64,000 bases of DNA. Source: Gimesia algae. Its GTDB lineage: Bacteria > Planctomycetota > Planctomycetia > Planctomycetales > Planctomycetaceae. Location of the stretch: assembly GCF_007746795.1 (NCBI RefSeq), contig NZ_CP036343.1, positions 6,276,357 to 6,340,356 on the forward strand, in the 5' to 3' direction. Of this stretch, positions 19,296 to 27,814 are shown one piece after another. The position numbers were made by a program, and so were the translations under genes. Each line of letters starts with the position of its first letter. The first letter of the stretch is position 1. The notes beneath the pieces were generated by a model. The model had not been told where the DNA came from. It did not search any database and was given only the letters and a program-made list of their open reading frames with translations.

Positions 19296-20960
19296 ATGCA
19301 CAAACTGGCCTCTGCCTGCCTGCTATTGGCTGCACTGCTTCTGTCCCCCTCCCTCCTGTCCGCCGCCGATCCCCCGCTTGATTATGAAGGCGTCACCGAA
19401 AAACATGTGATGATTCCCATGCGGGATGGCGTCAAACTGTCAGCTTACCTGTATATTCCCGATGGGAAAGGTCCCTGGCCGGTGTTGATGGAACAGCGGT
19501 ACGCCAGCCTGCGGAGTAAAGGGGGACGACTCTCTTTCGCGGAAATGGCCTCTCATGGTTATGTCGTGTGTGGCGTCAACTTCCGTGGCTCGCAGTTATC
19601 GGAAGGAACCTGGGTCGGTTATCGCGATCTGCAGTGGGGCGAGAAACGGGACGGCTACGATGTCGTCGAATGGCTGGCTAAACAGCCCTGGTCGACCGGC
19701 AAGATCGGGACCTTCGGCAGTTCGCAGGCCGGTTATGCTCAGAACTATCTGGCGGTCACCCAGCCGCCACACCTGGTCTGTCAGTTCATGATCGATACCG
19801 GCCTCAGTCTGTATGATGAAGGTTATTTCATCGGCGGTGCTGCCAAGCCGAATCGGTTTAAAGGGATGGACGCTGTCAGCCGCGTGCCTGCCCACAACCG
19901 GGCTTTGATGAAAGAATGGTTCTCGCATCCGGATTACGATGATTACTGGAGAGCGGAAGACGCTTCACTGCATTTTGACAAGATGAATGTCCCCTGCTTT
20001 ACCGTCGGCAGCTGGTATGACTTTATGTGTGTCGGTTCGGTGCAGAGTTTTATCGGTCGCGAGCATAAGGGAGGCCCGAATTCGCGAGGTCAGCAGAAGC
20101 TATATGTCGGTCCCTGGCTGCATGGTCGCTTCAATAAGGTCAACAAAGTCGGCGAAATGGTTTATCCGGAGAATGCCAACTTCGACATGATGACCGAGAT
20201 GATCCGCTGGTTTGATCATTACCTCAAAGGGGTCGACAACGGTATCGAGAAAGATCCCAACGTCCGTTATTACGCGATGGGAGCAGTCGGAGAGCCGGGT
20301 GCGCCGGGCAACGTATGGCGGGCCGTGGATGACTGGCCGATTAAGACCGTCGAAACACCTTACTATCTCCAGCCTGAAGGTAAGCTGGCAACAACCAAAC
20401 CAACCGATGGTGACGCGTTCACCCAGATCATTGCCGATCCTCTGAACCCGGACAAGATTGAAGCCCGCGGCTTCCCCGGTGCCCGCGATGCCCGCAAGGT
20501 CGAAGAACAGGAGAACGTACTCACCTTCACCACCGATCCCCTGACCGAACCGGTCGAGTGGACCGGCAATGTGAAAGCGGAACTGCTGGTCTCTTCTTCG
20601 GCGAAAGATACGGATTTCATCGTTCGCGTGACGGACGTGTATCCGGACGGGCGTTCGATTTTGATCATTGATATGATCCGCCGAGCCCGCTATCGGGATG
20701 GCTATGAACAGCAGGTCTTCATGGAGCCGGGAGAAGTTTACAAAGTCCCGTTCAATATCGGCTGGTTGAGCCAGGTATTCAACAAAGGGCATCGTATTCG
20801 TGTGACAGTCGCTTCGACGGGGGCGCCCTTCTACGAGCCCAACCCGAATACAGGCGAACCGATCACAATTGAATTTCCTGAAAAAGTGGTTGTGGCAAAA
20901 AACAAAATTCACCACAGCCCGCAAAACGCGTCCCGCATTCTGGTACCCGTCAAAAAGTAA
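19296..20960 (+). CDS. Secreted CocE/NonD-family alpha/beta hydrolase (X-Pro dipeptidyl-peptidase S15-like)
   Basis: 554 residues from the ATG at 19296, with GGAG 8 nt upstream and a signal peptide directly after the start (LASACLLLAALLLSPSLLSAA). The catalytic domain begins with HVMIPMRDGVKLSAYLYIPDGKGPWPVLMEQRY, the usual CocE/NonD opening. The nucleophile Ser is in GTFGSSQAGYAQ. The C-terminal jelly-roll domain is visible from about residue 360 (WTGNVKAELLVSSSAKDTDFIVRVTDVYPDG and the final HRIRVTVASTGAPFYEPNPNTG). The family includes cocaine esterase, glutaryl-7-ACA acylase and X-Pro peptidases; the substrate here is unknown. Exported, probably followed by the NIPSNAP gene in one unit (64-bp gap). 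Confidence 0.88.
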   Translation: MHKLASACLLLAALLLSPSLLSAADPPLDYEGVTEKHVMIPMRDGVKLSAYLYIPDGKGPWPVLMEQRYASLRSKGGRLSFAEMASHGYVVCGVNFRGSQLSEGTWVGYRDLQWGEKRDGYDVVEWLAKQPWSTGKIGTFGSSQAGYAQNYLAVTQPPHLVCQFMIDTGLSLYDEGYFIGGAAKPNRFKGMDAVSRVPAHNRALMKEWFSHPDYDDYWRAEDASLHFDKMNVPCFTVGSWYDFMCVGSVQSFIGREHKGGPNSRGQQKLYVGPWLHGRFNKVNKVGEMVYPENANFDMMTEMIRWFDHYLKGVDNGIEKDPNVRYYAMGAVGEPGAPGNVWRAVDDWPIKTVETPYYLQPEGKLATTKPTDGDAFTQIIADPLNPDKIEARGFPGARDARKVEEQENVLTFTTDPLTEPVEWTGNVKAELLVSSSAKDTDFIVRVTDVYPDGRSILIIDMIRRARYRDGYEQQVFMEPGEVYKVPFNIGWLSQVFNKGHRIRVTVASTGAPFYEPNPNTGEPITIEFPEKVVVAKNKIHHSPQNASRILVPVKK

Positions 20961-21024
20961 TCGTGACGGGCGTTTTTGATACGAACCAAACCTGCATCAG
21001 TTACCCATAAAAACGAGGATCAAC

Positions 21025-21822
21025 ATGAATCAGAATAAAACCGACCGACGACAGTTTCTGGCGGGTACCGTAGGTGCCGCCGTGGCGCTGGGAGTAACTC
21101 AGAGCGTGCAGTCCGCTGACTCGAAAGCGACACAGCAGTTTTACGAGCTGCGCATCTATCGCATTCCCTCAGCCGACAAGCAGGTGATTGTCAGCAATTA
21201 TCTGGAGCAGGCGTTGTTGCCGGCATTAAAACGGGCGGGCATCAACCAGGTTGGTGTCTTCAAACAGATCGACACCAAAGATGATCACTCCCTGTACGTA
21301 TTGATTCCTTTTAATTCGCTGGATCAGTTCTCAACGCTGAATGATGTTCTGGAAACCGACGAAAAATACCACCAGGCTGCCGCCGAGTACTTCTCTTACC
21401 CCAAAGACTCTCCCGCGTTCACGCGGATTGAGAGCCGACTGATGAAAGCCTTTAAAGGCATGCCTCAATTAAAAACGCCGGAAGGAAAAGGCCCGAATCT
21501 GTTTGAACTGCGGACTTACGAGAGCCACAACGAGAAGCTGGCGAAACTGAAAGTCGACATGTTCAACTCCGGTGAGATTGGCATTATGGAAGATGTGAAG
21601 TTGGCGCCTGTCTTCTTTGGTGAGATGCTGATTGGCGACGATGTACCAAATCTGACGTACATGCTGTCTGCCCCCAATCGCGCTGCGCATGAGAAACACT
21701 GGGAGGGATTTCGTTCTCACCCGGAATGGGACCGCATGAAAATGATGGACAAATACAAAGGAACTGTATCCAAAATCACCAACTGGTACCTGGAACCTTT
21801 GCCTTTTTCGGCGATTCAGTAG
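21025..21822 (+). CDS. Tat-exported NIPSNAP-family protein
   Basis: 265 residues with a twin-arginine signal (DRRQFLAGTVGAAVALGV, cleavage near VQSA). Two copies of the NIPSNAP-type dimeric ferredoxin-like domain follow, recognised by FYELRIYRIPSADKQVIV near residue 38 and LFELRTYESHNEKLAKLKV near residue 157. The second ends in PNRAAHEKHWEGFRSHPEWDRMK, also characteristic. GAGG lies 7 nt before the ATG. NIPSNAP proteins have no settled enzymatic role; in Planctomycetes Tat-exported versions are common. It follows the hydrolase by 64 bp, so cotranscription is likely. Confidence 0.88.
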   Translation: MNQNKTDRRQFLAGTVGAAVALGVTQSVQSADSKATQQFYELRIYRIPSADKQVIVSNYLEQALLPALKRAGINQVGVFKQIDTKDDHSLYVLIPFNSLDQFSTLNDVLETDEKYHQAAAEYFSYPKDSPAFTRIESRLMKAFKGMPQLKTPEGKGPNLFELRTYESHNEKLAKLKVDMFNSGEIGIMEDVKLAPVFFGEMLIGDDVPNLTYMLSAPNRAAHEKHWEGFRSHPEWDRMKMMDKYKGTVSKITNWYLEPLPFSAIQ

Positions 21823-22222
21823 TTCACAACACATCTGGATTGGCTAATATCTTCTATTAGATACCAACTGGCATTCACTGATTCCTATGCCCTTTTTTCG
21901 AAGTTCAGTGAGATTCGCAATCGCAGGCGACTTGGTCTCACGCCAGGAAGTATATTTTTGTAAGTAACTACAAAATAACAAGATATGAACAGCCTTCTGT
22001 TTTCTGTCCTCTTCTACGATGTTAAACAGTGGGGGCAGGGAGGGTTGGAATCTGTTCCGAAACCTGAAATATGCTGAATGGAGGTTAGATTCTGATCTGG
22101 ATACCGTCTATTCTAGTGCATGTGAGTTAGCAGAGTGTTGTTAAGGCTGGCAAAGATGAATTTCGCAGCTGACACTCTCCAATGAACTTAGATTATCCCT
22201 CTTCTAACGTATTGGAATTTGC
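21823..22222. other. 400-bp gap upstream of the ECF sigma gene
   Basis: No supported gene. It should contain the promoter of the sigma-factor operon, possibly autoregulated as in many ECF systems. TTGGAA at 22045 and AATATG 17 nt further on is a weak sigma-70-like pair. Confidence 0.4.
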
Positions 22223-22753
22223 ATGCCTGATAAGCAGGCCAATCGGTGGTCGGCAGAGATTGAGGCGGTCTATTTGCGTGATGGTCGAGAAATTTGGGCA
22301 TTATTATATGCTCAATGCTCAGACTCAGATCGTGCATATGACGCGCTCCAGGAAGCATTCGTACGTTTACAATCACAAGAAATAGAGTCAATTCGAAATA
22401 TCCGGGCCTGGGTTTTGACTGTTGCTCAAAACTGGCTGCGCGACTATGCCCGTCGGCAGAATCATGCAGCAAGGCCTGCAGACTATTTAGACAGTATTGT
22501 AGGTAAACCTTCAGATCCATCGGAGGGTCTGGAGAAAGAAGAGAGGAACAGCCGAGTCCGGCTAGCACTTCAACAACTTCGAGCCGAGGACCGTGAGGTT
22601 CTCGTACTTCGTTATGCACTAGGATGGTCATCAAAACGAATGTCGATAGCGCTCAATACTTCAACGTCAGCGATTGATATGAGGCTTTCTCGATCGAGAA
22701 AGCGGCTGTGTGAAGAGTTGGAAAAAGTGGGGATAGATCATGAAACCGTATGA
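22223..22753 (+). CDS. ECF-type RNA polymerase sigma factor
   Basis: 176 residues. The sigma-2 region is seen in the first 75 residues (SDRAYDALQEAFVRLQSQ, then IRNIRAWVLTVAQNWLRDYARRQ). After a linker, sigma-4 spans about 108-165: ALQQLRAEDREVLVLRYALGWSSKRMSIALNTSTSAIDMRLSRSRKRL, a helix-turn-helix that binds the -35 element. There is no sigma-3, as expected for the ECF group. The stop overlaps the start of the next gene by 14 bp, so the products are translationally coupled. The neighbours suggest an envelope-stress or surface-sensing role. Confidence 0.9.
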   Translation: MPDKQANRWSAEIEAVYLRDGREIWALLYAQCSDSDRAYDALQEAFVRLQSQEIESIRNIRAWVLTVAQNWLRDYARRQNHAARPADYLDSIVGKPSDPSEGLEKEERNSRVRLALQQLRAEDREVLVLRYALGWSSKRMSIALNTSTSAIDMRLSRSRKRLCEELEKVGIDHETV

Positions 22754-23408
22754 CACTTCAGGAATGCTCGAGGATGAGGATGAGCTGGAGAGTGTTCTGC
22801 GCGAATATTTTCAGCAGGAGATGCCTCCAGAGCTTCAGGAACTTTCCGAAGCCTCGGATGAAGAGTTTGAGAAACGATTCCGGCAGATTCAGACTGTGGG
22901 AAACGAAACCGCTGATCCGTTCGCGTCCAGACGACATCGGGCCTTTAAACTGGGCCTGTTGACTTCGGCACTCTGTGCCTGCCTGGCTGTGGGAATTGGA
23001 TTGATTCAGTTTCAACCAGAAGAAAATCCTGTAGTCGTCGATCGTATCATACCGGCTCAATCTGAAATAGATCACACTCCACCAGCAAATACAAATACAG
23101 ATACTGACGATTCGGATGAACTGGATTCCAACACACTGGTTGTCGTCGATCATGGCAACAGCCCGATGGAAATGACCCCCAGGGTCGATAATAATGTTCA
23201 TGAATCAATTGATATCACACTTTATAATACGGAAATGGGACCTGTCGAACAGCGAACAGAACTCTCATGGACGAACATTACGGTTGAGAATCCAAAGACG
23301 GGTTCCAACGTTAAAATGTCAATGCCGGAATTAACCATTGATTTTGTCCCCATTAACAAAGCCGGTCTGTCTCTGATCGGAGACGAGAGTGGCGGGAACG
23401 GTCAGTAA
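22740..23408 (+). CDS. Single-pass membrane protein, probable anti-sigma factor
   Basis: 222 residues. The N-terminal ~65 residues are acidic and helical (EDEDELESVLREYFQQEMPPELQELSEASDEEFEKRF), then one membrane segment at about 69-91 (KLGLLTSALCACLAVGIGLIQF). An outer part is rich in Asp, Asn and Thr. No HxxxCxxC zinc anti-sigma motif is present, so the anti-sigma role is inferred from position: it overlaps the sigma gene by 14 bp and has the cytoplasmic-helix/TM/outer-domain layout of membrane anti-sigma proteins. The outer segment ends in a beta-like TELSWTNITVENPKTGSNVK. Confidence 0.6.
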   Translation: MKPYDTSGMLEDEDELESVLREYFQQEMPPELQELSEASDEEFEKRFRQIQTVGNETADPFASRRHRAFKLGLLTSALCACLAVGIGLIQFQPEENPVVVDRIIPAQSEIDHTPPANTNTDTDDSDELDSNTLVVVDHGNSPMEMTPRVDNNVHESIDITLYNTEMGPVEQRTELSWTNITVENPKTGSNVKMSMPELTIDFVPINKAGLSLIGDESGGNGQ

Positions 23409-23554
23409 TCAACTGATACTGCGAAATTAATGTTACCACCAGCGGATAAGTAGGAAATATTATTACGGGCCACTTGAAGGATCGATCCTGAACGGAAACG
23501 TTTGCGTTATCAGGTGAGGGAGCGGTCTTTCTCGAATCAATTCAAGGCAGTACA

Positions 23555-24769
23555 ATGAAACAGTGTCGACGGTTCATAACGGGCGGTCTCATTTTTTCTC
23601 TGCTGGCCGGTCAAGCAGCTTTCGCAGATGACCAGCCGGTATCGGCGAAAAAACCAGGCCAGGCAAATGTCAAACAAGATAAATCAGCGCCAGCAAAACA
23701 GGCAATGCCCGCTGCTTCCAAAGAGGCCTCTGACCCCAGTCGCGCGAAAGCCCGGTTCCAAGTCACCAGCAGTCCTACGGGAGAAGCCCACCTGCGAAAT
23801 TTCGTAGGCATCGTCACCGAACCTGTTGAAGCCGCCCTGGCTGCTCAACTGAACGATATGATGAAAGAAGGTCAGGGAGTCAGCGTCAAGCTGGTCCTGC
23901 CCGATTCTCCCGCCAGAAAGTCAGGCCTCAGAATGTATGATGTGCTGACGACATTTAACGGTCAGGCAATCACCTCTTCTGACACGCTCCGCAAATACGT
24001 ACTGGATTCCCCCAAAGGAAGTAAAGTGGAACTGGGTGTGATCCGCGCTTCCAAACAACAGACGATCGAAGTGACTCTCACTCAGAAGTTGTATCGAAAT
24101 TATAAATTCACCGTGAAACCAGTGGGGCACACCCCACCTCCGAAGAAACCAAAGGATAAAGAAGACACAGCGCCCCCAACTGATTCCGAGCAGGAAGGCC
24201 CCATCGCAGCCCGCTCTGGTGAAAAAAACACGAAGGGCCGCGAGTTACGACTCGGGTTCAACCATGCTCCGGTGACAACAACGCAGAACCTCTGTCTTTT
24301 ATTCGTGGGCAGTATCAAAGATGGTTACTCTGTCAAGATCAGCTATCAGGACGAAACCGACACGCTCCAGACACATCAGCTCAAAGGAAGTATCGATGAG
24401 ATCACAGAACAGACTATCGACATGCCCAGCCACGTTCAGATGATGATCAACGAGCGATTGCAGGAACTAAAAATGGCCTTGCAGGGGAAAGCCAGTTTTC
24501 GCCTGCAGGTCAAACCATACATGCAGGGAAAGAATCGCTTCACGCGTGTCTTTCTCAGTCGAACCACAAAAGAAAGATCGGTTCGGATGGTCGAACTCGA
24601 CCATCACCTGGGAAATCGTCCGTCGCTAAACGTGAACCAGATTCTCGGTAACCAGGTTTTCACCTCAGAATTGAAACAACTGACGCCAGCCATTCAGGAA
24701 CAGATTCGAGCCGCTTTGCATCGGGTTCGCATCCCAACCATCCAGATCCATGCGGATAACCCGATTTAA
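23555..24769 (+). CDS. Secreted PDZ-domain protein
   Basis: 404 residues with a signal peptide (RRFITGGLIFSLLAGQAAFA). After a low-complexity Lys/Ala/Pro stretch, a PDZ domain spans about 95-180: FVGIVTEPVEAALAAQL, VSVKLVLPDSPARKSGLRMYDVLTTFNGQAITSSDTLRKYV and KVELGVIRASKQQTIEVTL. No trypsin-like protease domain is present, so it is not a DegP. A second region (from about 225) starts RELRLGFNHAPVTTTQNLCLLF and is unrecognised. It follows the anti-sigma-like gene by 146 bp on the same strand and may belong to the sigma regulon. Copy C of the dispersed repeat follows 15 bp after the stop. Confidence 0.75.
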   Translation: MKQCRRFITGGLIFSLLAGQAAFADDQPVSAKKPGQANVKQDKSAPAKQAMPAASKEASDPSRAKARFQVTSSPTGEAHLRNFVGIVTEPVEAALAAQLNDMMKEGQGVSVKLVLPDSPARKSGLRMYDVLTTFNGQAITSSDTLRKYVLDSPKGSKVELGVIRASKQQTIEVTLTQKLYRNYKFTVKPVGHTPPPKKPKDKEDTAPPTDSEQEGPIAARSGEKNTKGRELRLGFNHAPVTTTQNLCLLFVGSIKDGYSVKISYQDETDTLQTHQLKGSIDEITEQTIDMPSHVQMMINERLQELKMALQGKASFRLQVKPYMQGKNRFTRVFLSRTTKERSVRMVELDHHLGNRPSLNVNQILGNQVFTSELKQLTPAIQEQIRAALHRVRIPTIQIHADNPI

Positions 24770-24783
24770 TCGCTCTGACATTT

Positions 24784-24886
24784 AGACTGTGTCCAGTTTT
24801 ACTGTAGCGTCTCCAGGGCCATTTGGGCCATTTGGACCGAGTATCATAGATTGTGAGACGCTATGGTTAAATGTGGTGCGCTCTAG
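24784..24886 (+). repeat. Dispersed imperfect-palindrome repeat, copy C
   Basis: Same orientation as copy A: AGACTGTGTCCAGTTTTACTG to GTGCGCTCTAG. The inverted arms TAGCGTCTC and GAGACGCTA pair perfectly over 9 bp, extendable with wobbles. An internal 9-bp duplication (GCCATTTGG twice) makes this the longest copy. It lies 14 bp after the PDZ gene stop and 4 bp before a bidirectional terminator. Confidence 0.85.
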
Positions 24887-24890
24887 ACAT

Positions 24891-24932
24891 AAAAAAACAG
24901 CTGTTTCCGATACAGGAACAGCTGTTTTTTTA
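24891..24932. terminator. Bidirectional rho-independent terminator
   Basis: AAAAAAACAGCTGTTCC-type stem: ACAGCTGTTTCC pairs with GGAACAGCTGT around GATACA, with an A run before and a T run after. It serves the PDZ gene on the plus strand and the pyrophosphatase gene on the minus strand. Confidence 0.85.
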
Positions 24933-24960
24933 TTTGAATCAATGCGAACACGCGGGCATC

Positions 24961-25503
24961 TTACAGGAAGCCGCGGCGTCGCTGACTGCTATAGCGTTGC
25001 AAAGAGTCTTCAATGATGGGGAACGCGGCGGAAGCTGACTGGAATTCTTCTACTTCTACCGTTTTTCCTTCCAGCATTTTGTAATCCTGGAAGAAGCGTC
25101 TCAGCATCGCCAGACGGTGTGGCGGGAGTTCGGAAGCTTCTGTGAACGGGTTATATTCCGGATCATTGACTGCAACAGCCAGAATCTTATGGTCTGGCTT
25201 ACCGCTGTCGATCATGGTCATCACGCCGATGGCCCGGGCATCCAGAATCGTCAAGGGATCAACGGGTTCCTGACAGAGTACCAGTACGTCCAGCGGATCA
25301 TCATCTTCAGCCAGCGTCTGGGGAATAAACCCATAGTTGGCGGGATAATGGACCGCGGAATAAAGCATGCGGTCCAGCCTGAGCAGGCCCGTAGTTTTAT
25401 CCAACTCATACTTCACTTTGGAAAAGGTCGGAATTTCAATCACGGCGGTGAAATCGCGAGGCAGGTTCTGCCCCGGAGTCACATCATGCCAACAGTGGGT
25501 CAC
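24961..25503 (-). CDS. ppa: Inorganic pyrophosphatase (family I)
   Basis: 180 residues from a GTG at 25503 with AGGAGAG about 7 nt upstream. It hydrolyses pyrophosphate to phosphate, pulling biosynthetic reactions forward in the cytoplasm. Family I signatures: [25 protein letters not shown] (Lys and Glu metal/phosphate ligands), [24 protein letters not shown] with the DxxPxD metal motif, and [33 protein letters not shown]. Length is within the bacterial range. It converges with the PDZ gene and has repeat copy E about 75 bp upstream of its start. Confidence 0.95.
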   Translation of the reverse strand: MTHCWHDVTPGQNLPRDFTAVIEIPTFSKVKYELDKTTGLLRLDRMLYSAVHYPANYGFIPQTLAEDDDPLDVLVLCQEPVDPLTILDARAIGVMTMIDSGKPDHKILAVAVNDPEYNPFTEASELPPHRLAMLRRFFQDYKMLEGKTVEVEEFQSASAAFPIIEDSLQRYSSQRRRGFL

Positions 25504-25576
25504 TGTTTCTCTCCTGAATTGATTCGATAGATTACAAATAGATCAGCCGATTGTGCGCGTCATCAACTGGAACGTA

Positions 25577-25656
25577 TCTCATTTCACCAGTGCGTCTCGT
25601 TGTAGCATACTCAGCCCAGATAGCCCCGGAGACGCAGCAGCCAATCTGGACACAGG
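25577..25656 (-). repeat. Dispersed imperfect-palindrome repeat, copy E (degenerate)
   Basis: The most diverged copy, same orientation as B. The arms are TGCGTCTC and GAGACGCA: the outermost base pair is swapped relative to the other copies but still pairs. The ATACTC...GCCC...GGAGACGC core and the TCTGGACACAGG end are kept. It begins directly after the stop codon of the minus-strand FKBP gene (25657-25659). Confidence 0.7.
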
Positions 25657-26172
25657 TTAATTTACTTTAAACAGTTCAACCCGGAAGTGTAATGTCGCCC
25701 CGCCAGGAATCACCGGTGGCATACCCTGGGCACCGTATCCCAGTTCGGAAGGAATAATCAGTTCGACTTCGCCCCCTTCACCGATCAACTGCAGACCTTC
25801 AGTCCATCCCCGAATCACCCCATTCAACGGAAACGAAATTGTCTGACCGCGACTGTAAGAACTGTCGAATTCAGTACCGTCTTCCAGAGTGCCGCGGTAA
25901 TGTACGGTCACATGATCTGTCGCTCCCGGTTTAATATCGCTACCTTCGCGAACAATTCGGTATTTCAAGCCACTTGCTGTAGACAAATAACCTGGCGTTG
26001 ATTCATCACTCACGTAAACTTCCATTTCTTCTGATCTGGATCTTCTGTGTGCCCGGGAATCGGAACTGACCGAGACCGAACCTGAATCCTCTTGTGGTTG
26101 AAAGTAGCCTTTACAACCAGTAAAAGTCAGACAGATAAAGCCACATAAAACTAAAAACTGAGATTTTTTCAT
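25657..26172 (-). CDS. FKBP-type peptidyl-prolyl cis-trans isomerase, lipoprotein
   Basis: 171 residues. The N-terminus KSQFLVLCGFICLTFTGCKG has a lipobox (FTGC), so the protein should be anchored to a membrane after export. The FKBP domain covers about 62-171: LKYRIVREGSDIKPGATDHVTVHYRGTLEDGTEFDSSY, then ISFPLNGVIRGWTEGLQLIGEGGEVELIIPSELGYGAQG and PPVIPGGATLHFRVELFKV, with the typical FKBP active-site aromatics. It catalyses proline isomerisation, probably as a folding helper for exported proteins. Cyclophilin and parvulin genes lie within the next 8 kb. Confidence 0.92.
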   Translation of the reverse strand: MKKSQFLVLCGFICLTFTGCKGYFQPQEDSGSVSVSSDSRAHRRSRSEEMEVYVSDESTPGYLSTASGLKYRIVREGSDIKPGATDHVTVHYRGTLEDGTEFDSSYSRGQTISFPLNGVIRGWTEGLQLIGEGGEVELIIPSELGYGAQGMPPVIPGGATLHFRVELFKVN

Positions 26173-26403
26173 AGACTCATTACCTTATCTACCGGCAATC
26201 AATTATACTGCGGCCGTGACATCAGTAATGGTCGTAAGCGATACCATAACCAATAGGCCTTTGAGTTGCACCACCAGGGTGTCTGCCTTTTTCCGACTAT
26301 CAGAAAAAGAGTACACGCCCCTGCAGTCACGATCTGCGATGTTCACGCTCCACAATGAGAGCGAACAAATCAACACTTTCTTATGTAACAAAGTTCTTCT
26401 TAA

Positions 26404-26835
26404 ATGATTCAGCATATTCACATCCGTACTGCAAAACATGAGGATATCAGCAAACTTGCTGAATTTATTGTTCCCTTTGTGGAGCAGGAAAAGATTCTAC
26501 CTCGGACATCGGAAGAACTGGATGTATTAGTGGAAACCGGGTTTGTCGCGGTGGAACAGGTGGAAGCAAACGAGGAAATTGTCGGCTTCGCTTCACTGGA
26601 GATCTATTCCAGAAAACTGGCCGAGATCCGCAGCCTGGTAGTCGCCGATCACCGGCAGGGAATTGGGGTTGGTAAAAAACTGGTTTCAGCCTGTGTTGAA
26701 CGGGCTCGTCAAAGAAATATTCTCGAAGTGATGGTGGTGACTTCCTCAGATGTCTTTTTTCAAAACTGTGGTTTTGATTTCACCTTACCTGGGGAAAAAA
26801 AGGCGCTCTTTCTTCAACCGCATCTCACTGACTGA
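26404..26835 (+). CDS. GNAT-family N-acetyltransferase, ArgA-domain-like
   Basis: 143 residues forming one GNAT domain. IRTAKHEDISKLAEFIVPFV opens the fold. LAEIRSLVVADHRQGIGVGKKLVSACVERARQ is motif A, with the QGIGVGKKL acetyl-CoA pyrophosphate loop, and VFFQNCGFD is motif B. The LPRTSEELDVLVETGFVAVEQ stretch resembles the acetyltransferase domain of N-acetylglutamate synthase, so a role in arginine synthesis is possible but not shown: no kinase-like domain is present. The start is placed at ATG 26404. The 230-bp gap before it has no supported gene. Confidence 0.8.
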   Translation: MIQHIHIRTAKHEDISKLAEFIVPFVEQEKILPRTSEELDVLVETGFVAVEQVEANEEIVGFASLEIYSRKLAEIRSLVVADHRQGIGVGKKLVSACVERARQRNILEVMVVTSSDVFFQNCGFDFTLPGEKKALFLQPHLTD

Positions 26836-26912
26836 ACAGTTTCAATACAGTCAATAATGAAACGTAGTCTGCTGTAATCTGGTATCGACGTATCCACCGA
26901 AAAACAGAACGA

Positions 26913-27551
26913 TTATTTTTCTACAATCGAGGCCGTTGTAATAAAATCCAAGCGAGGAAATTCTCGCTTCAGATAGTGATTGCCTTCGTACTGAATTCTT
27001 GCCTGTGTTGGTCCACGGCCTGCCGGAGATCCTTCACCATATCCGGAGTAGAGCGCCTCAACTATTTTCATATCGGCCTCTGACACAAATCCGAAAGGCG
27101 CAAATCCATACCCGTCGAGCCTGCGATTGTCATTATAGTTAATAAAGATTTGAGTCGTTCTTGAATCAGGAGCACCCGTCTTGGCAAACGAGACGTACCC
27201 CTTGAGATTGGGCTTTACCACCGGGTCGTCCTGAATCGTCCGGTCCCGCCACTTCTTCTGGACTTCCGGGTCACCGTTAATACCAAACTGCGCCATAAAC
27301 CCATCGATGACTCGAAAAAAAGCACAGTCATTGTAAAACCCGGCTTGAACCAGTTTATAAAACTGATCTGCTCCGTTCGGACACCAGCTGCGAGTTACAT
27401 CAATATGGAATGTACCTCGAGTGGTCTGCATTTTGACACGATAGGTTTCAGGCGCCTGAGCCTGAAGTGAAGTTTGATTTCCCATCCAGACAGACGAGCT
27501 CAGAGCCGCTGCTACAATCAGTAAGGTCTTTCTTGATATCACGCTTTTCAT
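26913..27551 (-). CDS. Secreted cyclophilin-type peptidyl-prolyl isomerase
   Basis: 212 residues with a signal peptide (RKTLLIVAAALSSSVWMGNQTSLQAQ). The cyclophilin domain runs from about 36: YRVKMQTTRGTFHIDVTRSWCPNGADQFYKLVQAGFYNDCAFFRVIDGFMAQFG has the catalytic FFRVI arginine and the Phe/Met/Gln set. GYVSFAKTG and TQIFINYNDNRRLDGYGFAPFGFV match the second half of the fold. It would assist folding outside the cytoplasm. It reads toward the terminator and secretin gene region and appears monocistronic. Confidence 0.92.
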   Translation of the reverse strand: MKSVISRKTLLIVAAALSSSVWMGNQTSLQAQAPETYRVKMQTTRGTFHIDVTRSWCPNGADQFYKLVQAGFYNDCAFFRVIDGFMAQFGINGDPEVQKKWRDRTIQDDPVVKPNLKGYVSFAKTGAPDSRTTQIFINYNDNRRLDGYGFAPFGFVSEADMKIVEALYSGYGEGSPAGRGPTQARIQYEGNHYLKREFPRLDFITTASIVEK

Positions 27552-27671
27552 TCCTTTAAAAGACGCTCAATGAAAATTTATATCGGCGAAAGTTTAGTTG
27601 AAATCAGCTTTTTATCACAAGATCGATTCAGCAGCTCTGCCTGTTCTGAAACGCAAATCTACTGACTCGTT

Positions 27672-27720
27672 AAAAATAAAAAAAGCCGCCGCGAATCAGG
27701 GGGGGAGAATTCGCGACGGC
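27672..27720 (-). terminator. Rho-independent terminator downstream of the secretin gene
   Basis: GCCGCCGCGAAT and ATTCGCGACGGC form a 12-bp stem with one mismatch. On the minus strand it is followed by a T-rich run. It sits about 95 bp after the secretin stop codon. Confidence 0.8.
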
Positions 27721-27814
27721 CAGAGCCCGGGGCTGCTGACGATCAGCCCCTCTGCAGATCCCGCGATCTGCAACTTTATGGAGTCGCCCACGATTGTGGA
27801 CAACTCCGTTTTCC

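Noticed and set aside
26203-26439. 78-residue minus-strand frame before the GNAT gene
   Set aside because: Overlaps the GNAT start, lacks a Shine-Dalgarno and has no recognisable motif.
27672-27720. GC-rich inverted repeat as a mobile-element end
   Set aside because: It has the T run and position of an ordinary terminator for the secretin gene.
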